DNA of 64,000 bases, from positions 1 to 64,000 of the forward strand of contig JAJEBV010000049.1 of assembly GCA_022822365.1 (NCBI GenBank). Direction: 5' to 3'. The position numbers and the translations under genes were made by a program. The notes below the pieces were generated by a model. The model was not told the DNA's origin and searched no databases. It was given only the letters and a program-made list of their open reading frames with translations. Below are positions 58,990 through 64,000 of the stretch, piece by piece (the first letter of the stretch is position 1; each line of letters opens with the position of its first letter). Source of the DNA: Thermoanaerobaculia bacterium. Its GTDB lineage: Bacteria > Acidobacteriota > Thermoanaerobaculia > Multivoradales > Multivoraceae.

Positions 58990-60204
58990 TCAGAGGTCCG
59001 TGTCGCCCCGAAGCAATTGTCTCGCGATCATCCGGTTCATGATCTCGTTCGAACCGTCGGCCACGTTGACGACGCGCAGCGCCTTCCAGGCCTCGGTGAG
59101 GCCGATGTCGTTCGTGAAGCCCAGGGCGCCGTGGGTCTGCATCGCCCGGTCCACGGCCCGCAGCCCCACCTGGACCGAGTAGGCCTTCGTCATGCTGAGT
59201 TCCTTGATCGCGCGGCTGCCGCCATCGAGCAGCCGGGAGGCGTTTCGGCCCATGAGGTGGGCCGCGTGGAGTTCCGTCGCCGACTCGGCCAGAGGGAAGG
59301 TCACGCCCTGGTATTCGGCGATCGGGGCGCCGAACGCCTCACGCTTCTGCGCGTAGGCGAGCGCCGTCTCGATCGCCCAACGACCGGTGCCGACGGCCCG
59401 TGCCGAGTTGTAGACCCGGCCGAGCGAGACACCGTAGAGCGCCGCGGCCAGACCCCGGTCGACTTCGCCGATGACCTGCCACGGCTCGACGTAGAGGCCA
59501 TCGAGAGCGATCTCGGCCTCATCGCCGCCGATGTCGCCGAAGAGCTCCACGACCCGCACCCGCCTGAAGCCCTCCGCTTCAGTCGGCACGATGAAGGCCG
59601 TAACCCCGCCCTCGCCCGTGCGCGCGAAGAGCACACAGTAGTCGGCGATCGGTCCGTGCGTCGTCCAGATCTTCCGGCCCGTGATACGCCAGCCGTCGCC
59701 GTCGCGCTCGGCACGGGTCGCGAGCGCCGAGAGATCGGAACCGGCGCCCGGCTCGGACAGGCCGAAGCACATGATCTTCGAGCCGTCCATCAGCCCGGGC
59801 AGGAAGCGCTCGCGTGCCCGCTCGGAGAGCTGCGAAAGAAGCCGGCTCGGGCCGAACGCCCAGTGCGCCATGACGTGGAGCAGGAGCCATGGACGCGGCC
59901 CCAGGCGGTGAAAGAGGGCCTGCCAGCCAGCGTAGTAGGCGAGATGGCCGTGACCGCCGCCCCCGAGTTCCTCAGGGACGCACGCGGTGAAGAGTCCCTC
60001 GCGCGCCGAGGCCATGCGGACTTCGCGGATCAGCTCGACGGCCTCGGGCCGCAGCCGGCCGGTTGGGTCGTAGCGACCGCGGGGATCGTCGAGGACTTCG
60101 GGGCGGCTCTGGTGCCGCGGCAGCACCTCGCGCTCCGTGAACTCCAGCACCTGGTCGCGGAAGTCCTCGATGGCCGCGGGCAGCGGCTCGGCAATCGCGG
60201 TCAC
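58990..60204 (-). CDS. Acyl-CoA dehydrogenase
   Basis: The 404-residue flavoprotein has the ACAD pattern: CFGLSEPGAGSDLSALAT for FAD/substrate, ITGRKIWTTHGPIADY, and late motifs MQTHGALGFTNDIGL with the C-terminal VADGSNEIMNRMIARQLL. It dehydrogenates the alpha-beta bond of an acyl-CoA, with electrons passing to ETF. A Glu base is not obvious by eye. The GTG at 60204 lies 6 bases after TAGCTT, whose TAG is the stop codon of the carboxylesterase gene. The chain length is not predictable. Confidence 0.9.
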   Translation of the reverse strand: MTAIAEPLPAAIEDFRDQVLEFTEREVLPRHQSRPEVLDDPRGRYDPTGRLRPEAVELIREVRMASAREGLFTACVPEELGGGGHGHLAYYAGWQALFHRLGPRPWLLLHVMAHWAFGPSRLLSQLSERARERFLPGLMDGSKIMCFGLSEPGAGSDLSALATRAERDGDGWRITGRKIWTTHGPIADYCVLFARTGEGGVTAFIVPTEAEGFRRVRVVELFGDIGGDEAEIALDGLYVEPWQVIGEVDRGLAAALYGVSLGRVYNSARAVGTGRWAIETALAYAQKREAFGAPIAEYQGVTFPLAESATELHAAHLMGRNASRLLDGGSRAIKELSMTKAYSVQVGLRAVDRAMQTHGALGFTNDIGLTEAWKALRVVNVADGSNEIMNRMIARQLLRGDTDL

Positions 60205-60210
60205 GATGCG

Positions 60211-60216
60211 AAGCTA
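60211..60216 (-). promoter_or_regulatory. -10 box inside the upstream stop codon (acyl-CoA dehydrogenase)
   Basis: On the minus strand TAGCTT is followed by 6 bases and the GTG at 60204. Its first three bases are the TAG stop of the carboxylesterase gene, so the dehydrogenase can be transcribed from within the operon. Confidence 0.45.
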
Positions 60217-61863
60217 GCCGCCACCCAAGGCCACGTCCAGGGCGTCGAGCTTCTCTCTCAGCACACCCGACTCGACGCTCACCGCGTCGCCGACGACGAG
60301 CGCCTGGTCGGTTTCGGGCTGATAGCGAGGCCACTCGGGCAGCCCCTCGCCGTTCGGGTCGCCGGTCTTCGCGAAGTTGGTCCAGTAGCTCGACAGCAGG
60401 TCGGCGATCTCGTGGTCCCAGTCCTCCCAGTTGATCCCCACCAGGTCGGTGTTACCGAAGACATAGGCAAGATCTCCGGAATGGTAGGCGCCCATCCGTC
60501 GCGGACCGCCTTCACCGCCCAGGTCCGGCCGGTCCGGCAGGTACAGCCGGAACACCGGCGGCGCGTGGGGAATGTAGTAGAGCCAGGCGTCGCCGCCGGC
60601 CTCCGCGGCGTGGCGGACCCAGGTACGGCTGCCCCAGCCGAAGATCGTGTCGGAGAAGATCAGGCTCGGCACCGCGGCAGGCGCCTGCTCCGCCTCGGCG
60701 GCGTAGGCAGCCAGAAGCCCGGCGGCCGCCTCGCCGTACTGCTCTTCCAACTGCCGTCGGAGTGCCGGGCGTTCAAGCGCCGGGCCGGGAGCGAACAGTG
60801 CCCGCGACTCGTCTCCCATGAAACCGACCATCATCGGCACCTGGTTGTGCTCCCCGCGAGCGTAGATCGCCGACGGTTGATCCGGCAGGTACCAGCCGTC
60901 GACCACCGTCTTCGCGCCCGCCGACCACCCGGAACTGCCGGCCCCGGCCAGCACGTCCTCGGGCGAAGCGGCCCGCATCGCCGCGGCGGTCTCAGCCGCG
61001 GCGGCACCCTCCGCGACTCCCAGTTCGTCGGCGAGCAGCATGCCCCGCCGCTCCGCCCGCTCCAGGCTCTCGAGCGGAGTGAAGCAACCGGCGGACTGGC
61101 CGATCGCACGATGGAACAGGCCGGCCGCGAGCGGCGACGCGACCAGGCTGCAGACGCTCATCGAACCCGCCGACTGCCCGAAGATGGTCACTCGCTCCGG
61201 GTCGCCGCCGAACGCCTGCGCGTTATCCCGCACCCACCGCAGCGCGGCGATCTTGTCGAGGAGGCCGTAGTTGCCGGACGACCCATGCTCCGACTCGGCG
61301 GTCAGCGCTTCGTGGGCGAAGAAGCCGAACGGGCCGAGCCGGTAGTTGATCGACACCAGAACGACGCCCTTGCGGGCAAGGGCCGCGCCGTCGAAGATGA
61401 GGGACGACCCGTGCCCCACCTCGTGGCTGCCGCCGTGGAACCAGACCATGACCGGCCGCGGACCGTCACCGTCGGCGGCGGTCCACAAGTCGAGGTACAG
61501 GCAGTCCTCGCTCCGGTCGATCTCCCCCCGGCTCCAGATGGAAGTGTCCGGACTGATCGCCTGCCAGCACGGCGCGCCGGACTCAAGGGCCGGCCGTACA
61601 CCTTCCCACGAGGACGGCGGCTGCGGCGGACGCCAGCGCAACTCGCCTGCAGGCGGCGCCGCGTAGGGAACGCCGCGGAAGACGAGCACGTCGCCGGCCG
61701 GACCCCGGCCGTCGTCCACCGGCGCGCCTTCGATCTCGCCGTAAGAGGTCTCGATCACCACGCCAGGACCGCCGGCCTCGGGCTCATCGACCGCATCACA
61801 CGCCCAGACGGCGGTTATCGGACACAGGCACAGGGTGAGTAGAGAGTGACGTCGACGCCTCAT
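60214..61863 (-). CDS. Type B carboxylesterase, secreted or lipid-anchored
   Basis: The 549-residue protein has a short signal sequence ending in a Cys (AVWACD, possible lipobox) and the carboxylesterase features: FRGVPYAAPPAGELRW, SEDCLYLDLW, the oxyanion loop VWFHGGS, the nucleophile in TIFGQSAGSMS and a His near GAYHSGDLAYVFG. It hydrolyses esters, carbamates or similar in the periplasm. AGGAGG precedes the ATG at 61863. The length is typical of para-nitrobenzyl esterases. Confidence 0.88.
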   Translation of the reverse strand: MRRRRHSLLTLCLCPITAVWACDAVDEPEAGGPGVVIETSYGEIEGAPVDDGRGPAGDVLVFRGVPYAAPPAGELRWRPPQPPSSWEGVRPALESGAPCWQAISPDTSIWSRGEIDRSEDCLYLDLWTAADGDGPRPVMVWFHGGSHEVGHGSSLIFDGAALARKGVVLVSINYRLGPFGFFAHEALTAESEHGSSGNYGLLDKIAALRWVRDNAQAFGGDPERVTIFGQSAGSMSVCSLVASPLAAGLFHRAIGQSAGCFTPLESLERAERRGMLLADELGVAEGAAAAETAAAMRAASPEDVLAGAGSSGWSAGAKTVVDGWYLPDQPSAIYARGEHNQVPMMVGFMGDESRALFAPGPALERPALRRQLEEQYGEAAAGLLAAYAAEAEQAPAAVPSLIFSDTIFGWGSRTWVRHAAEAGGDAWLYYIPHAPPVFRLYLPDRPDLGGEGGPRRMGAYHSGDLAYVFGNTDLVGINWEDWDHEIADLLSSYWTNFAKTGDPNGEGLPEWPRYQPETDQALVVGDAVSVESGVLREKLDALDVALGGG

Positions 61864-61890
61864 GTGCGTCCTCCTTCCGTGTTCCCGCGG

Positions 61891-62292
61891 TCAGCCGCGG
61901 AGCAGCAGTCGTTGAACTTCCCCGGACATGGTGACCGGCCGCCCGGCTTCCGTGTCCAGCCATACCCAGCGGTGAGTGAAGCGGGCGACCTCGCGGCCGG
62001 CGGCGGCGGAGAGAACCTCGAAGTCCTGTGAGAAGCCGCGCTCCGTCGCCTCCGTCGTATGCACCCGGATCCGCGCGCCTTCCTGCCAGCGAAGCGGCGA
62101 GAAGTAGGTCGCCGTCGTCGACCGCTGCACCGCGTAGACGTGCTCGGGCTTCAGTCCGGCATCGATGCCGCAGTGCTGCTCGAACCGCGCGTAGGCCATC
62201 TCGGTCAGCGCCAGCAGCACGCCGGCGTGCACGAAGCCGGTGGCGGCGAAGCAGTCGCTGTGTCTGGTCTCGAACTCGGTCTCGAAGGTCAC
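61891..62292 (-). CDS. Hotdog-fold acyl-CoA thioesterase (PaaI/4HBT-like)
   Basis: From the GTG at 62292 the protein has 133 residues and begins at the conserved TFETEFETRHSDCFAATGFVHAGVLLALTEMAYARF. This is a thioesterase helix with the GxVHxG-like segment, followed by strands (TATYFSPLRWQEGARIRV) and the C-terminal GEVQRLL. It would hydrolyse acyl-CoA. The frame is open to 62340, but that would overlap the TPR gene. The enzyme precedes the carboxylesterase and acyl-CoA dehydrogenase in transcript order. Confidence 0.78.
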   Translation of the reverse strand: MTFETEFETRHSDCFAATGFVHAGVLLALTEMAYARFEQHCGIDAGLKPEHVYAVQRSTTATYFSPLRWQEGARIRVHTTEATERGFSQDFEVLSAAAGREVARFTHRWVWLDTEAGRPVTMSGEVQRLLLRG

Positions 62293-62302
62293 CCGGGACG
62301 CC

Positions 62303-63940
62303 TCACGCGGAGGCGGCGACAAACTCCCGCGCCTCGGCAAGCTCCTTCGGCTCGGTCGCGCCTGACCACATCTCGAGCAGACTCTGATACGTCGCGGAGG
62401 CGGCCGCCCTGTCGCCCGCCGCGGCCTGCGCGCGGGCCAGTCCCAGCAGAGTACGCGGCCGGTTCGGGGTGTAGAGCAACTGATCCTCGAACTGCGCGAT
62501 CGCGTCCTCCGGGCGTTCGATCTGCAGCAGCACTTCGCCGTAGAGCTCCCGAATCGGCTTGATCGGCGACGCGGCGCCTCGCGGCGGCCCCATCGTCGAG
62601 GCGATCGCCAGCCCCTTGTCGAACAGTTCGACGGCGCCGCCGGGGTCGCCCTCGGCCAGCCGGATCAGGCCGGCCACCTCGTGGTGCATGACCTGGGCGG
62701 GCTTGGGGCCGCGCTGGAAGGTCGAGCTGTCGCCGCTCTGCCGTTCGCCCGCCTTCTTGAGCCGCGCGGCGGCTTCGCGGGCCAGGTCGAGCTCGCCGGT
62801 GTGGACCGCCGAGATCCCGGTCGCCAGCAACTCCGAACTGGACGTGTCGTCCGTGATCTCGCGCGTCTCCCACTCCTCCGTCTCCACGATGTAGCGGGCC
62901 CGCACGAGGGGTACCGTGCTCTTCCCGCGGCCCTCGTCGCCGGTGCGCTCCACCAGGTCGTCGAGTTCCGCGATCCACTCGCGGGCCTTGGCATAGTCGC
63001 CGCGCTGCAGGTCGCCGTACTGTCCCCAGTCCAGCGAATGCACCATGTCGCCGACTCGCTCGCCCGGATCCCAGAGCGCTACCGCGGCCTCGTAGGCCGA
63101 GTCGTTCGACTTCGACACTCGATCCCACATGCCGCGCTGGATGAAGATGTGCGACGGCATGTGCCGGGCGTGGGAAACGGCGGCCGCGATGTCGGCGAAG
63201 CGATAGGCCGCCGGCAGCGCCAGCGGCGCATGCACCGGATCGTCAAAGGCGTGGATGATGTAGTGGGCCGCGCCGGGGTGATACGGGTTGCGCTCGAAGA
63301 CACCGAGCGCGATGGATCCGGCCAGGACGTTCAGTCGGAAGGAGTCGTCGCCGAGAGGGCCAACCGCCTGCAGCAGGGACAGGGCGTAGAAGGCTGCCAC
63401 CTCGTCGTCGTCCGGATACTGCTCGTGGAGCCCTTCCATCGCTTCCATGTAGGCGATCCGGCGCTCGGCCAGTTCGCCTTCGCCGAACAGTTCCTCTACC
63501 GCGGTCAGGAAGCCCAGTTCGCGGTCGTCACCAGCCTTGGCTGCGCGTTCCTCGCGCGTCTCGGCCAGCCGCGCCAAGGCCTCGCGCGGCGAGTCCAGGT
63601 CCCGCTCGGGCAGCAGCGGGTGGTTGTAGGTGAGCGTCTCACCCCAGTACGCGAGGGCGAAGTCGGGCTCGATCTCCTGCGCGGCCTGAAACTGTTCGCG
63701 CGCCTGCTCGTAGCCGAAGCTGTGGAGAATCGCGACGCCGCGGATGAAATGCTTCTGCGCCTCCTCGCCCGCTGAGGTCGGAAAGTCGATCGATCCGACA
63801 TCGACCGAGGCGTCGAAGTCGGACACGTCGGTCGCGGCTTCCGCCTCCGAACCGCCGCTGACGGCGCAGCCCGCTGCCGCCAGCCAAACAATCGGAACGA
63901 CGAGGAGGGCTGCGATCAGGGAAACTCTTCGGTTCATCAT
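62303..63940 (-). CDS. TPR-repeat lipoprotein
   Basis: The 545-residue protein has a lipoprotein signal (VWLAAAGC) and several tetratricopeptide repeats: AILHSFGYEQAREQFQAAQEIEPDFALAYWG near the N-terminus, and again near residues 380-530 (RLAEGDPGGAVELFDKGLAI, AIAQFEDQLLYTP). A central region has conserved His residues (NPYHPGAAHYIIHAFDDP, ARHMPSHIFIQRG). Family members occur as secreted proteins of unknown role. AGGAG lies upstream of the first of two ATGs. The 60 bases to the window edge hold only this leader. Confidence 0.82.
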   Translation of the reverse strand: MMNRRVSLIAALLVVPIVWLAAAGCAVSGGSEAEAATDVSDFDASVDVGSIDFPTSAGEEAQKHFIRGVAILHSFGYEQAREQFQAAQEIEPDFALAYWGETLTYNHPLLPERDLDSPREALARLAETREERAAKAGDDRELGFLTAVEELFGEGELAERRIAYMEAMEGLHEQYPDDDEVAAFYALSLLQAVGPLGDDSFRLNVLAGSIALGVFERNPYHPGAAHYIIHAFDDPVHAPLALPAAYRFADIAAAVSHARHMPSHIFIQRGMWDRVSKSNDSAYEAAVALWDPGERVGDMVHSLDWGQYGDLQRGDYAKAREWIAELDDLVERTGDEGRGKSTVPLVRARYIVETEEWETREITDDTSSSELLATGISAVHTGELDLAREAAARLKKAGERQSGDSSTFQRGPKPAQVMHHEVAGLIRLAEGDPGGAVELFDKGLAIASTMGPPRGAASPIKPIRELYGEVLLQIERPEDAIAQFEDQLLYTPNRPRTLLGLARAQAAAGDRAAASATYQSLLEMWSGATEPKELAEAREFVAASA

Positions 63941-64000
63941 GAACTCCTTCCAGCCGGTTCCGCGCCCGCCGGCGACACGGACTCTGTGGCTCCACCTGTG

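Noticed and set aside
58609..61842. 1077-codon open frame on the plus strand
   Set aside because: It lies antisense to acyl-CoA dehydrogenase and carboxylesterase genes with clear motifs. Its composition is Arg/Gly/Pro-rich, as expected for a shadow frame in GC-rich DNA.

Overview
The window is 64 kb of GC-rich bacterial chromosome (roughly two thirds G+C by eye) with about 55 protein genes packed on both strands. No gene-free gap exceeds 300 bases. I recognised no rRNA, tRNA, CRISPR array, insertion sequence or phage gene. The gene mix suggests an uncultured, free-living or host-associated heterotroph: CoA transferases, short-chain dehydrogenases, acyl-CoA dehydrogenase, PQQ-type beta-propellers, heme/copper enzymes, large lipoproteins, a SelD fusion and an isolated zinc-less S4. 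I would guess Acidobacteriota or a related phylum, with low confidence. Many genes lack a Shine-Dalgarno site and have a TANNNT box 6-10 bases before the start codon, the arrangement seen in bacteria rich in leaderless mRNAs.

Layout. 1-1703: end of a GNAT gene, then an AbiE-type toxin-antitoxin operon behind a palindromic operator. 1734-10025: housekeeping and metabolism (CaiB-type CoA transferase, FAD oxidoreductase-SelD fusion, PA0069-type radical SAM protein, rpsD, cupredoxin-like secreted protein, DUF4332 protein, Gfo/Idh/MocA oxidoreductase). 10036-13163 (minus): secreted heme c/copper monooxygenase-like protein coupled to a PQQ-like beta-propeller, then ogt. 13295-18754: a single 1819-residue protein joining an AAA_14/DUF4143 ATPase-nuclease, a NACHT-like NTPase, a long helical region and a C-terminal PD-(D/E)XK fold. 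18830-22009: Uma2 nuclease, AlkA glycosylase and an MDR dehydrogenase. 22211-29589: a defence island on the plus strand with an ApeA-like HEPN protein translationally coupled to HicB and HicA, then a type III restriction-modification pair and a PIN-domain protein.

29697-34273 (minus): an acetyltransferase and a secreted metalloprotease operon whose protease gene is frameshifted. 34514-45367: envelope and glycan genes (glycosyltransferases, deacetylase-like protein, UDP-sulfoquinovose synthase, MltA) mixed with MetX, glyoxalase-fold proteins and an aminotransferase. 45392-53619: metallo-beta-lactamase-fold proteins, an SDR, a TetR regulator, and an operon of MBL hydrolase, YbbA/YbbP-like ABC transporter and MFS carrier. 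53670-63940: SDR plus sulfatase-fold lipoprotein, an aminotransferase-SDR pair, acyl-CoA dehydrogenase, carboxylesterase, hotdog thioesterase and a TPR lipoprotein.

The most interesting candidates for undescribed biology are the 1819-residue double-NTPase/double-nuclease protein and the three-gene HEPN-HicB-HicA operon. Both sit among classical defence genes (AbiE, type III R-M, PIN).
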